Under the pieces are notes generated by a model that worked only from the letters and a program-made list of their open reading frames with translations, ran no database searches and was not told where the DNA came from. From NCBI GenBank assembly GCA_902363735.1, contig CABJBA010000001.1:744001-808000 (forward strand): a DNA stretch of 64,000 nt, in the 5' to 3' direction. The first letter of the stretch is position 1, and each line of letters starts with the position of its first letter. The position numbers and the translations under genes were made by a program. Below, in pieces: positions 1 to 9,090 of the stretch. Origin of the DNA: Clostridiaceae bacterium. GTDB taxonomy: Bacteria > Bacillota > Clostridia > Lachnospirales > Lachnospiraceae.

Positions 1-783
1 GTGAAATTCCTTTGCAAATACACCCTCTATCTCATATTTATCCACCGAGTAAAACTGACAGGTTACCAAATGAGTGCAGACTGCTCCGTCCTCCTTTGTT
101 ATTTCCGTTATAGTTTTTCCCTCTTCAAAGGGTGCTTTTATGACTGCAATGCTCTGCTCTGTATGAAGCTGCCTGGGTTTTCCATCTGACAAACGCCCAT
201 AATCATAAAGACGATAGGTAATATCACTGCTCTGCTGAGTCTCCAAAATAAGAGTACCGCCCTTAATAGCATGAACACATCCAGGCTCGATCTGAAAAAA
301 ATCTCCTCTTTTAATGGGCTGGGTACGGACAAATTGGTTCCACCGTCCGCCCCGGACCATAGCTTCCATTTCTTCCCGGTCCCTCCCATGGTGCCCGATT
401 ACAATTTCAGCTCCAGGAAGGCAATCCAGAATATACCAGCATTCTGTTTTTCCAAAGGAACCATGTTCATTGAGTCCGGCATAGGCATCATCGGGATGGA
501 CCTGAATGCTTAAATCCTCTTTTGCGTCAATGATCTTCACCAGAAGAGGAAATTTATCTCCCGGATAACCGCCAAACAAAGACTTGTTTTCCTTCCACAG
601 ACTGCTGAGAGAACATCCGTTATATGGACCTCCTGAAATGCGGCATTCCCCGTTTTCATGGGCACTGACTGCCCAGCACTCTCCGGTGGTGTTACTTGGT
701 ATATCATATCCAAATGAATCCTTAAGCCTGGTGCCCCCCCAAATAGCCTCTTTAAAAACAGGCTCCAAAAACAAAAGTTCCAT
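1..783 (-). CDS. manA: Mannose-6-phosphate isomerase, class I (partial, C-terminus beyond window)
   Basis: Type I phosphomannose isomerase, a zinc cupin enzyme that interconverts mannose-6-P and fructose-6-P in the cytoplasm. Reading down from ATG at 783, 261 codons stay open to the window edge. Visible family signatures are EPVFKEAIWGGTRLKDSFGY at the N-terminus, GECWAVSAHENGE, PLLVKIIDAKEDLSIQVHPD (metal-site Gln/His) and IEPGCVHAIKGGTLILE (second metal His). A GGAGG sits 6 bases before the ATG. It is the last visible gene after kduD, the gntR and the carbohydrate-binding gene, about 110 bases downstream of the last, so it is probably co-transcribed with or close to that hexuronate operon. 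The C-terminus is not in the window. Confidence 0.93.
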   Translation of the reverse strand, partial: MELLFLEPVFKEAIWGGTRLKDSFGYDIPSNTTGECWAVSAHENGECRISGGPYNGCSLSSLWKENKSLFGGYPGDKFPLLVKIIDAKEDLSIQVHPDDAYAGLNEHGSFGKTECWYILDCLPGAEIVIGHHGRDREEMEAMVRGGRWNQFVRTQPIKRGDFFQIEPGCVHAIKGGTLILETQQSSDITYRLYDYGRLSDGKPRQLHTEQSIAVIKAPFEEGKTITEITKEDGAVCTHLVTCQFYSVDKYEIEGVFAKEFH

Positions 784-892
784 CCGTTTTCCTCCTTTTT
801 GCCCATAAGTTCAGTCATAATGGCATTTATGCTTGTTTCCTATATTCTACCTGAATATGGCAAAAAGGAAAAGAGGAATTTCCATATTTATA

Positions 893-1684
893 TCAGGAGT
901 TTTTTCCGTATACTTCAATCTGGGTAAGGGCAGGGAATGGAGACGGATCATCGGCTTTTATTAAACTGCTTAATTTCACCCAGGTGATATTTGACTTTTC
1001 AATGAAAAAGGTGTGAGGCTTTACGCTTTTTTCCATCCCCACCTCCTGGGAGGTTCCGTCAGAAAAGGTAAAGGTTGCCTTTACCCACCAATTGTCATGA
1101 GGAAAATCCGCCCGTGTATAAAGAACGATCTTGTCAAAGTCTACAGGACGGCCAAAATCTACGGTCATTTCCGCATCATCCTGACGGTTGATTCCCCAGG
1201 ATTCATAGGGCCATTCTCCGTGAGATTCATTAGCCAAAACACCGTCAATGGCGTTGCGGGCTGCAAAGACCGCTTCTCCCCTCGTTTCCACATTGGCAAA
1301 TGCGTGGGGAAAACATCCCTTGTCCCCATGCTGGTCCATTGGGTTTTTGGCAAGATTGTGGTAAACTTCTGTTTCATAGTCGTGGGCCTTGCGGATCGTC
1401 AGATAATGTCTCTCCCCGGTAAATGCTTTGGGATTATAAGAGATCTTTTTCTCTCCGAAAGGAATATCATAAATTACTTCCGGTTTCTTGATATAGACAA
1501 ATGACTCCTCCATGCAGTCATCCACTCTTACCACATAATAAGCCTCTGTCTGGTCTGTTCCAAAAACAATGGAATCTCCATCCTGGTACTCACCCTCTAT
1601 TACCAGAATCGCCTGATTTTCTTCCTGGACAGATGTCTTTACCTCTCCAGCCTGATTTTTTACGGTAATCGACACATTAGCCAT
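893..1684 (-). CDS. Carbohydrate-binding (galactose-binding-like) protein of hexuronate locus
   Basis: 263 residues, no signal peptide or membrane segment, so probably cytoplasmic. Residues about 1-105 form a beta-rich domain of unknown type. Residues about 110-263 look like a discoidin/F5-8C galactose-binding-like fold: NLAKNPMDQHGDKGCFPHAF, then ARNAIDGVLANESHGEWPYE, then WGINRQDDAEMTVDFG, ending with TQIEVYGKNS. No catalytic motif is recognised. The start lies 3 bases past the stop of the GntR gene, so the two are translationally close and in one operon with kduD and manA. The role is inferred to be sugar recognition in uronate use. The exact function is unknown. Confidence 0.8.
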   Translation of the reverse strand: MANVSITVKNQAGEVKTSVQEENQAILVIEGEYQDGDSIVFGTDQTEAYYVVRVDDCMEESFVYIKKPEVIYDIPFGEKKISYNPKAFTGERHYLTIRKAHDYETEVYHNLAKNPMDQHGDKGCFPHAFANVETRGEAVFAARNAIDGVLANESHGEWPYESWGINRQDDAEMTVDFGRPVDFDKIVLYTRADFPHDNWWVKATFTFSDGTSQEVGMEKSVKPHTFFIEKSNITWVKLSSLIKADDPSPFPALTQIEVYGKNS

Positions 1685-1686
1685 GT

Positions 1687-2388
1687 TCAGTTCTCCTCTT
1701 CTTCCTGTTCAAAATAGTCCTTATATTCCACCTCTATCTGATATTTCATTCTCTTGGTGCTGTAGTAGAGATGTTCTTTCAATGCCTGTTCCAGGCTCTT
1801 AATATTCTTTTTTTCCATCAGTTTAAAAAGTTCTGTATGCTCTGTTATAATTCTGGTAAAATCTGTTTCCGTCACAAAATCCAGCATCCGAAATCTTGTG
1901 TAATGAAGCTGCTGGGCCTGGATCATGTCCCACAGCTTTCTCTTTCCCGTAGCCCTAAACCAAACCGCATGCATATCCGCATCCATGCGGTAAAACTGCT
2001 CCGGCTCAAATCCCTTTTCCTGTATCAGAGCCTCCTGGCTGCGGATCATGTGATGGACCTCCTCCAGCCAGAGAGGTGTTGCCATATTCATAAAGTCCCG
2101 CATGACCATGGTTTCCACCGCAACCCTCATATAAATCATCTGCTTAATATTATCCAGATTCAAAAGCGTTACCTGTGTGCCGGAATAAGGCACGGAAATG
2201 ACAAACCCCTGTTCCTGAAGCCTTCTGACCGCCTCTCTCACCGGAGTCCGGGATACGCCGAATTTCTCACAGATTTCATTTTCGCTTATGATTTGTCCGG
2301 GCTTTAATTCCAGATCCAGGATCTCCTGTTTTAAAGTTTCAAATACCAGCTCCCCCCGGTTCTTATAAATCTTATTCTTTCCTTCCAT
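1687..2388 (-). CDS. GntR-family regulator, FCD (FadR C-terminal) subfamily
   Basis: Transcription factor with an N-terminal winged helix (GELVFETLKQEILDLELKPG, then VSRTPVREAVRRLQEQGF) and an all-alpha FCD effector domain. FCD regulators usually bind sugar acids. I chose ATG at 2388 (MEGKNKIYKN), 5 bases after a GAGGG; a TTG reading back to 2484 would add 32 residues with no family likeness. It lies between kduD (upstream) and the carbohydrate-binding gene (downstream) on the same strand. The phased TTGTATACAA-type repeats upstream of kduD are the natural candidate operator for it, which would make it autoregulatory. The effector is unknown; a uronate or 2-keto-3-deoxy acid is inferred. Confidence 0.9.
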   Translation of the reverse strand: MEGKNKIYKNRGELVFETLKQEILDLELKPGQIISENEICEKFGVSRTPVREAVRRLQEQGFVISVPYSGTQVTLLNLDNIKQMIYMRVAVETMVMRDFMNMATPLWLEEVHHMIRSQEALIQEKGFEPEQFYRMDADMHAVWFRATGKRKLWDMIQAQQLHYTRFRMLDFVTETDFTRIITEHTELFKLMEKKNIKSLEQALKEHLYYSTKRMKYQIEVEYKDYFEQEEEEN

Positions 2389-2500
2389 GGTACCCTCACT
2401 GTTCTGCCTGCCAGATATGTCTGATGAAAATAATGCCATGACCTCCGCCTTAACAGCAGATATCATGGCACCATTTTCTATCAAGGCCGGGCTTTAATCA

Positions 2501-3313
2501 TTACTTGGGCTGTTTGCCGATATAAGCTAAAATACCGCCGTCAACATACAGAATGTGACCATTGACAAAGTTGGAAGCATCAGAAGATAAGAACACTGCC
2601 GGGCCTGCCAGATCCTCTGCTTCTCCCCAGCGTCCTGCAGGAGTCTTTGCAAGGATGAACTGGTCAAAAGGATGTTTGGAGCCATCAGGCTGAGTCTCTC
2701 TCAGAGGTGCTGTCTGGGGTGTTGCAATATATCCCGGTCCAATGCCATTGCACTGGATATTAAACTCACCGTATTCGGAAGCAATGTTCTTTGTCAGCAT
2801 CTTTAATCCGCCTTTTGCTGCTGCATAAGCGGAAACCGTTTCACGGCCTAACTCAGACATCATGGAGCAGATGTTGATGATCTTTCCATGTCCCTTTTTA
2901 ATCATAGAAGGAATTACTGCCTTTGCCACAATAAAGGGGGCATTTAAATCCACATCAATTACCTGTCTGAACTCAGCAGCAGTCATATCACACATGGGAA
3001 TACGCTTGATAATTCCTGCATTGTTCACCAGAATATCAATAATGCCTATTTCTTTTTCAATCTGGGCTACCATGGCATTTACGCCATCTTCATTGGTAAC
3101 GTCGCATACATAGCCATGGGCATTAATTCCCTCTTCTTTGTAAGCGGCAATCCCTTTGTCTACCAATTCCTGCTTGATATCATTAAAAACAATGACCGCA
3201 CCTGCTGCTGCAAGGCTCTTTGCAATAGAAAAGCCAATGCCGTAGGAAGCGCCTGTAACCAATGCAACTTTTCCTTCCAGGGAAAACTGGTTTACTAAGT
3301 AATCCTGATTCAT
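2501..3313 (-). CDS. kduD: 2-deoxy-D-gluconate 3-dehydrogenase / gluconate 5-dehydrogenase type SDR
   Basis: Classical short-chain dehydrogenase, 270 residues. It has the cofactor motif TGASYGIG near residue 20, NNAG at about residue 97, catalytic Ser in ICSMMSE, and YAAAK (Tyr/Lys). The IDILVNNAGIIKRIPM and FVNGHILYVDGGILAYIGKQ segments are typical of the KduD/Ga5DH group, which reduces 5-keto-4-deoxyuronate-derived or 5-keto-gluconate intermediates with NAD(P)H. Start ATG 3313 is preceded by AAAGGAG. It is the first gene of a minus-strand operon with a gntR, a carbohydrate-binding protein and manA. The exact keto-sugar substrate cannot be fixed from sequence. Confidence 0.88.
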   Translation of the reverse strand: MNQDYLVNQFSLEGKVALVTGASYGIGFSIAKSLAAAGAVIVFNDIKQELVDKGIAAYKEEGINAHGYVCDVTNEDGVNAMVAQIEKEIGIIDILVNNAGIIKRIPMCDMTAAEFRQVIDVDLNAPFIVAKAVIPSMIKKGHGKIINICSMMSELGRETVSAYAAAKGGLKMLTKNIASEYGEFNIQCNGIGPGYIATPQTAPLRETQPDGSKHPFDQFILAKTPAGRWGEAEDLAGPAVFLSSDASNFVNGHILYVDGGILAYIGKQPK

Positions 3314-3374
3314 AATTCATTCTCCTTTGCTTGATTTTTTAGCGGTCAGCTATTTTATGGTTGGCATTTCATAT

Positions 3375-3424
3375 TTGTATTCAAATTACAAAGGTTGTAT
3401 ACAAATTTTATGCTTGTATATAGG
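3375..3424. promoter_or_regulatory. Phased operator repeats upstream of kduD
   Basis: Three related sites lie 19-20 bases apart, on the same DNA face: TTGTATTCAA (3375), the perfect palindrome TTGTATACAA (3395) and TTGTATATAG (3414). This is typical of a dimeric GntR-type repressor binding cooperatively. The neighbouring FCD-GntR gene is the likely binder (inference). Confidence 0.6.
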
Positions 3425-3489
3425 CTAGCACATTTGGGCCATTTTTACAATAAGCATATTCGCCAAACAATGCGCCGTTCATTTAGTCA

Positions 3490-5412
3490 TTATTTTGCTT
3501 CGTAAATCATAATTCTATCCCTGTCCTGCAATTGCTGTTGAAAATATCCATCTTCCCCGTTGACCTCCAGCATGACACGGCTTGTTAAGTTTTGAAAATC
3601 CAGACCGGAATACTCCAGCATATCCATCAGATAATAAGGCTGTCCATCGGTTTTTAAGGGAAGAGTTAATGGTTTGTCATTGAGGAAAAATGTAACTTTC
3701 CCAATTCCGGGATTCTTTTTTGTTTTTTCTGGTACTTCTTCTCTCATCTGCCTGGAATACGTCTCCACATCTTCCTCCATCTGCAGGGAAGATTCCTCCT
3801 CTATATTCTTAATTTCTTCTGTGACAATCACATCCCCTGCCTTTAAAACCCTATCTTTTAAAATTTTATCATCGTTTATAAAAATTTCGATATTATCGCT
3901 AAAATCCACTACCTGAGAAACCATGGCCTCGGCATTCTTTCCGCTTTTAGCAGGAATGAATAACAGCCGGTCCTCACCATTTACGGCATCGGATAGCTGG
4001 ACTTCTTCCCCGTTTCTCTTCAAAATAGAAGGCTCTGCCTTTTCTCCGTAAAACACCATTCTTTTTCCATTTACATTTACAACCAGATTCTGACCGGAAC
4101 GTCCAATCATATCCTGGTAATTGTAACCGTTCATCATCAGAACATCCATAACGGTAAAGCTTCCCCTGCGGAATAATTTGGCCGGCTTATCATTCAAAAT
4201 AATCCGGAAGCTGTCATTTACAATATTAAAGCCTGCTGAAATGACAATTCCAAGAGGAGTGGCATACTCTGGATTTTCAAGATCGTACTCATCAGAAAAG
4301 GCGTTGATTTTAAAATTATTGCCTGCAATAGCTACCCGTTTAGGGTCCATCTTTAAATGCTTTACAATCCCTTCCTTTAAACCGGAAAGCCTGCTGCCTC
4401 CTCCTGCCAGGAATACTGCCGAAGGAGCACCTCCATTTACTTCTATGATTTTTGCAGAGATTTCCTCACAAAGCCTGGAAGAAGCATCCTGAATGCTTTG
4501 AAAAATGGTCTCTCTGGTAATTACCTGCTCAAATCCAAGGATATCGGTAAAATGAATTTCTTCTGCTTCATCAATCTCTGACTTAACTTTTTCTGCCGTA
4601 TCAAAATCAACCAGATATTCCTTCATAATGGTTTCAGTGATCTCATCACCAGCCAGAATCGCCATGGTATAGCCTGTCACACTTCCATCCCGGCAGACTG
4701 CAATATCCGAAGTTCCTGCTCCAATGTCCACCATAGCCAGATTCAGCAGACGTATGTTCTGGGGAATCGCCGCATTAATGGCGGCAATAGGCTCCAGAGT
4801 CAGACTGGCCACCTCAAGTCCTACCTTATTCATGGCAGCATACAGACTTTCCACCACCTCTGTAGGCAAAAAAGTTGCAATTATATCCGCTTTTAATACT
4901 TTGCCGTGGTGGTCGATCAAGTTGGAAATTATATAATTATCCAGATAATAACGGCTTACCGTATAGCCTACCAGATAAAACTGGCGGTCTGACTCCCTGC
5001 CCTCCCTGTCCATAAACGACTTTTCCGCCTCACTGATAGCGCCTGCTTCCAGACGGCTTACAGATTCTGCATCAATCTTCTGAGCTCTGGATAGTTCCAT
5101 TTCATAGGTGACGCTTTCCGTGCGCAGAGCTCTTCCGGCTGCTGCCACGCAAACCTTTTCCAGCCTGCATCCCAGCTTCTTCTCCAGCTTCTCCTTTACC
5201 TGCCCTGCAATCTTTGCCACCTGCTCGATGTCTTCGATCTGTCCGTCAATCATGGCTCTCTTTGTGTGCTCTTCTCTTTCTATGGCAACGATATGAATTC
5301 TTTCCCCATCCGGCATTCCAACCATGCCAATGATGCTTCGGGTTCCGATATCCAGGGCAAAAATAGCCTGTTCCGGAAGTGTATCTGTCAAAATGCTATT
5401 TCTATGCTCCAT
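3490..5412 (-). CDS. FtsA/MreB-like actin-fold ATPase with long C-terminal extension
   Basis: 640 residues. The first ~400 form an FtsA-type actin fold: phosphate-1 ALDIGTRSIIGMVG, an SHS2-like insert with VCVAAAGRALRTESV, phosphate-2 MVDIGAGTSDIAV, and adenosine loop FLAGGGSRLSGLKEG. FtsA (about 420 residues) anchors FtsZ to the membrane. This protein has about 230 extra residues, including two beta-rich repeats (VMDVLMMNGYNYQDMIG near 425 and MDMLEYSGLDFQNLT near 605), and no obvious C-terminal amphipathic anchor. ftsZ is not adjacent. It is annotated as 'cell division protein FtsA' in many Clostridia, but a role in division or envelope shape is inference. Transcribed divergently from the DUF3298 gene. 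Confidence 0.8.
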   Translation of the reverse strand: MEHRNSILTDTLPEQAIFALDIGTRSIIGMVGMPDGERIHIVAIEREEHTKRAMIDGQIEDIEQVAKIAGQVKEKLEKKLGCRLEKVCVAAAGRALRTESVTYEMELSRAQKIDAESVSRLEAGAISEAEKSFMDREGRESDRQFYLVGYTVSRYYLDNYIISNLIDHHGKVLKADIIATFLPTEVVESLYAAMNKVGLEVASLTLEPIAAINAAIPQNIRLLNLAMVDIGAGTSDIAVCRDGSVTGYTMAILAGDEITETIMKEYLVDFDTAEKVKSEIDEAEEIHFTDILGFEQVITRETIFQSIQDASSRLCEEISAKIIEVNGGAPSAVFLAGGGSRLSGLKEGIVKHLKMDPKRVAIAGNNFKINAFSDEYDLENPEYATPLGIVISAGFNIVNDSFRIILNDKPAKLFRRGSFTVMDVLMMNGYNYQDMIGRSGQNLVVNVNGKRMVFYGEKAEPSILKRNGEEVQLSDAVNGEDRLLFIPAKSGKNAEAMVSQVVDFSDNIEIFINDDKILKDRVLKAGDVIVTEEIKNIEEESSLQMEEDVETYSRQMREEVPEKTKKNPGIGKVTFFLNDKPLTLPLKTDGQPYYLMDMLEYSGLDFQNLTSRVMLEVNGEDGYFQQQLQDRDRIMIYEAK

Positions 5413-5670
5413 TAATAATGCCCCATTCTCTTGTGTATTTATTTATTTATTATTTTACTAGTATCATCAAACTCCGTCAATCGGATAAAAGAAACTTTTG
5501 TATGAAAACCTTTGATTTGTAGCATAAAATTAGTCCGAAGCACAATTTTACCGCTTTATTATGGTTTACGAACCCTATTTCCAGATGATCCGCCTAACCC
5601 TGTCTCTATAACTCATATTTATCTGTTATTTTGCATATGTTGTGGAAATAGTTCCATATATGAGGCTTCC

Positions 5671-6324
5671 ATGCAGACAATCTCTCAAAAGACCCGGTCA
5701 GATGTTATGGTTTACCGGGAAATTCCTGTTCTGACCTACACGATCAACTACCCTGAATTTACTACAACCTGCAGTCAGTCCGCCGCCCAGAGCATAAACC
5801 AGTTTTATGCATTTCAGGCCAAAAATAAAGAAATCTATTGCCGTACCGTCCTTTATCCCCAGGCCTTGGAGCAGGCACAGTATGTCCAAAAAAACCAATT
5901 TCCGTTTCACGGCTATGAATTTATGTCCGTCTATGAAATCACCTACAATAACTGCTGCATTGTCAGTCTATTTACAGAACAGTACAGTTTTTTAGGAGGA
6001 GCTCACGGCAATACTGTCCGTGACTCTCAAACCTGGGATTTTGACACTGGAAAGCAGATAGAACTGAGCAGTTTTTTCCCCGGCAATCCTGGATTTGTTG
6101 ACACAATTTTTACAGGTATAGAACAGCAGATACAGGAGCAGATGAAGACTTCTCCTTACCAGTATTTTGACGATTACGCTTCTCTCCTTCGGGGTAATTT
6201 CAATATCAATGGCTTTTATTTAAAGCCGGAGGGCATTGTCATCTATTATCAGCAATATGACATTGCTCCCTATGTCAGCGGACTTCCCGAATTCTTATTT
6301 CCTTTCGCAGGCTATGTTTGTTAG
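5671..6324 (+). CDS. DUF3298/DUF4163 (RsiV-like) domain protein
   Basis: 217 residues from ATG 5671, which follows GAGG by 5 bases; an in-frame reading back to 5512 is less likely. The domain is the DUF4163/DUF3298 pair seen in the extracellular part of RsiV and in many Clostridial proteins: YREIPVLTYTINYPEF, then FTEQYSFLGGAHGNT, WDFDTGKQIELSSFF, and the terminal FYLKPEGIVIYYQQYDIAPY plus PEFLFPF. No signal peptide is visible from this start, so the compartment is uncertain. Divergent to the FtsA-like gene, and the only plus-strand gene before the cotJC element. No function is assigned. Confidence 0.78.
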   Translation: MQTISQKTRSDVMVYREIPVLTYTINYPEFTTTCSQSAAQSINQFYAFQAKNKEIYCRTVLYPQALEQAQYVQKNQFPFHGYEFMSVYEITYNNCCIVSLFTEQYSFLGGAHGNTVRDSQTWDFDTGKQIELSSFFPGNPGFVDTIFTGIEQQIQEQMKTSPYQYFDDYASLLRGNFNINGFYLKPEGIVIYYQQYDIAPYVSGLPEFLFPFAGYVC

Positions 6325-6453
6325 TAAAATAGTTCTATGTTATCTGATCAGCTAAATCGGCAATAGTATTCTTACTTAATCTGTGTCTTTTATTCTGAAA
6401 GACTGATCATGCATAAGAACACGTTGAAAAGTGGAAAATGGCATATACAGCAT

Positions 6454-6497
6454 AAAAAAGTGGGTGGCAGGATTTGTGTCCTGACACCCACTTTTTT
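6454..6497. terminator. Bidirectional rho-independent terminator
   Basis: AAAAAAGTGGGTG, loop region, CACCCACTTTTTT forms a long stem flanked by an A-run and a T-run. It serves the plus-strand DUF3298 gene and the minus-strand hppA from opposite sides. Confidence 0.85.
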
Positions 6498-6549
6498 ACA
6501 ACTATACGCAGCTGGCTGCTGTAATGTTATTAAACCTGATCTCTGTCAA

Positions 6550-8637
6550 TCAAAACAATGAAAACGCCAAAAATAAAGAAGACATTAAAGAAGCTACCAG
6601 AGAAACGACCGTTATCTGCGTGTTAATAGAGGGGCCGGCAGTATCCTTGAAGGGATCGCCTACCGTATCGCCTACTACAGCTGCCTTATGAGCTTCACTT
6701 CCTTTTCCTCCGTTTCCACCGGCTTCAATGTATTTCTTTGCATTATCCCAAAGCCCTCCGGAATTACTCATAAACAGTGCCAGCAAAAGACCGCTGATAA
6801 TGTTGCCTGCAAGATATCCGCCTACGGATTCGACACCGCCTATAAAACCGACTGCAATAGTTATAAAAATGCTGATAAGTCCGGCAGGAATTAATTCCTT
6901 TAAAGCACCATCGGTAGCAATATCTATGCATTTGTCATATTCCGGCACAACTCCCGGCTTGCCTTCCTTAAGTCCCTTGATTTCTCTGAACTGGCGATGG
7001 ATTTCCGATACCATTCTCTGTGCATTGCGGTCAACTCCAAGCATCAGCATAGAAGAAAAAACAGCCGGAACGGAAGCTCCCACCAGCATTCCGAAAAATA
7101 CCGTAGGGTTAATAATATCGAATCCGGTCAGCACTGTCGTGCCGGCTGCGTCATTTACCTCACTCATAAATGCGCCAAGCAGAGAGATAATGGTTAGTCC
7201 TGCTGCCGCAATGGCAAATCCTTTTGTTACTGCTTTTACCGTATTACCTGCACTGTCAAGTGAGTCTGTGATTTCAAGTGCATCCTCTCCCAGATTCCCC
7301 ATCTCAACAAGTCCTCTGGCATTATCGGCAATTGGCCCATAGGCATCATTGGAAATTATCATGCCGACGATAGAAAGCATACCAACTGCGGCCATAGAAA
7401 TTCCAAACATACCTGCGGTAGGATCACCAGGAGCAATGGAAGAACAAAGGTTATAGGAAACCAGGGCAGAAATACCGATTCCCACCATGGCAGGCACTAC
7501 ACTCAAGAAACCATAAGAAACACCGGAAAGAATAGTGAATGCAGGCCCGGACTCAGAAGCCATTGCTACATTACGTACAGGTTTTTTATTATCATTTGTA
7601 AAGTAATCACTGGTAATTCCTATAATGACACCAACAAATAATCCTATAGCAGCCGCTCCCCATATACGCCAGTCAAACTGAAATACCATGGTTGCTGCTG
7701 CTGTAAGTACAGCAAATATGCCTGTCGTAATATAAGTACTCATGTTAAGAGCTACGGTGGGATCTCCCTTCTTTCCCATACGGGCTGCCATAACTCCTAT
7801 GATGGAAGACAAAAGTCCCAGGGATGCATAACAGAATACCACGGCTGTATAATCGACTCCCAGTTTTTTGCCCAGAGCAAGAGCCATAACCAGAGCAGAT
7901 ACGGTGGAAGCCACATTAGAATCAAACAGGTCTGCGCCCATTCCGGCAACATCTCCCACATTATCTCCCACATTATCGGCAATTACCGCCGGATTTCTGG
8001 GATCATCCTCAGGGATTCCAAGTTCTACTTTTCCAACCAGGTCAGCACTGATATCAGCAGTCTTTGTAAAAATTCCTCCTCCTGCTTTGGCAAATAAGGC
8101 AAGGGAACTGGCACCAAAACTGAAGCCCAATAGTGCAACAGAGTCTCCGGTTAGCATCATAACAAGAGTCACTCCCAAAAGTGAGCTTCCTACTACGGCC
8201 ATTCCCATAACTGCACCGCCGCGGAAGGCTGACAGGAAAGAAGGCTTTAAACCGCCACTTTGTGCAGCTTCTGCCGTCTTGATATTGGCTATGGTAGCGA
8301 CCTGGATTCCTATTTTACCTGCTATAGCAGAGAAAACAGTTCCGCATATGTATGCCAGGACAATTGTAAGGTTATCTAAAACAGAGCCGCCGCTCCATAT
8401 GGGCGCCGGAAGAAACAGAAAAATCAGAACCGAAGCTCCCGCACAAAACTTTGATAATACAATGTATTCTTTCTTTAAAAATGTGTTTGCCCCCTGTCTG
8501 ATGTAGCTTCCAACCTCTTTCACCCGTTGATTCGAAGATGGCTGCGCAGATACCCAGCGGTACAACCACACCGCAAACCCAAACGCAAGAACAGAAACAA
8601 GAATGGAAATGATTAGAAATAAGCTTAAATTACCCAT
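6550..8637 (-). CDS. hppA: Membrane-bound proton-translocating pyrophosphatase
   Basis: 695-residue integral membrane PPase with about 16 hydrophobic segments. It couples PPi hydrolysis to cation pumping. The substrate loop with DDPRNPAVIADNVGDNVGD and the second acidic cluster (GDTVGDPFKDTAGPSIN) are intact. The cation-dependence motif reads GNTVKAVTKGFAI, with Lys and Thr where K+-dependent enzymes carry Ala; from the family rule this predicts a K+-independent enzyme, normally a H+ pump. ATG 8637 follows GGAGGTTGATGGTGTT. A bidirectional terminator lies just downstream. Confidence 0.95.
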   Translation of the reverse strand: MGNLSLFLIISILVSVLAFGFAVWLYRWVSAQPSSNQRVKEVGSYIRQGANTFLKKEYIVLSKFCAGASVLIFLFLPAPIWSGGSVLDNLTIVLAYICGTVFSAIAGKIGIQVATIANIKTAEAAQSGGLKPSFLSAFRGGAVMGMAVVGSSLLGVTLVMMLTGDSVALLGFSFGASSLALFAKAGGGIFTKTADISADLVGKVELGIPEDDPRNPAVIADNVGDNVGDVAGMGADLFDSNVASTVSALVMALALGKKLGVDYTAVVFCYASLGLLSSIIGVMAARMGKKGDPTVALNMSTYITTGIFAVLTAAATMVFQFDWRIWGAAAIGLFVGVIIGITSDYFTNDNKKPVRNVAMASESGPAFTILSGVSYGFLSVVPAMVGIGISALVSYNLCSSIAPGDPTAGMFGISMAAVGMLSIVGMIISNDAYGPIADNARGLVEMGNLGEDALEITDSLDSAGNTVKAVTKGFAIAAAGLTIISLLGAFMSEVNDAAGTTVLTGFDIINPTVFFGMLVGASVPAVFSSMLMLGVDRNAQRMVSEIHRQFREIKGLKEGKPGVVPEYDKCIDIATDGALKELIPAGLISIFITIAVGFIGGVESVGGYLAGNIISGLLLALFMSNSGGLWDNAKKYIEAGGNGGKGSEAHKAAVVGDTVGDPFKDTAGPSINTQITVVSLVASLMSSLFLAFSLF

Positions 8638-9090
8638 AACACCATCAACCTCCTATTTTCTTGAAAATAAAAAATTTTTCCTATTGTACCATTGTATATT
8701 TTAACATATTGCTTTCTGTATTTCAAGATTTATTTTGTTTGTTTTGTACATATATTTTGTCGCTTTTAGTCATTTTATGTAATATATGCACTTAATATGT
8801 CGATTTTTTCTAGTGCAGTTATGTGCCTTATTTTTTTATATTGGTTTTGGAAGTACATTGCAAACAAATGTACCACTTTATAATTGGAGAAATTTTCTGT
8901 AAATCGCAAAAAGCCCCGGAGTATTATTAAAAATAACTCCCGGGCTTTTTCACACTGTGTACACAATCCATAAATCGTGAGTTTTTTTGGACCAGACTAA
9001 TATCACTATGACAATGCCCTATAAAATAAACACGATTTAACTATATTGCTGATTATATTATTAATAAAGAGGAAATTATACAAAGAGTTT
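8638..9090. other. Intergenic region between hppA and cotJC 3' part
   Basis: AT-rich 453-base gap. It holds the hppA upstream region (several poly-A/T tracts) and the terminator at 8908-8950. No coding stretch with a ribosome site was seen on either strand. Confidence 0.5.
8908..8950. terminator. Rho-independent terminator downstream of cotJC
   Basis: AAAAAGCCCCGGAGT and ACTCCCGGGCTTTTT form a stem with one mismatch around an AT-rich loop, with T-runs in both directions. It lies about 140 bases after the cotJC stop on the minus strand. Confidence 0.75.
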
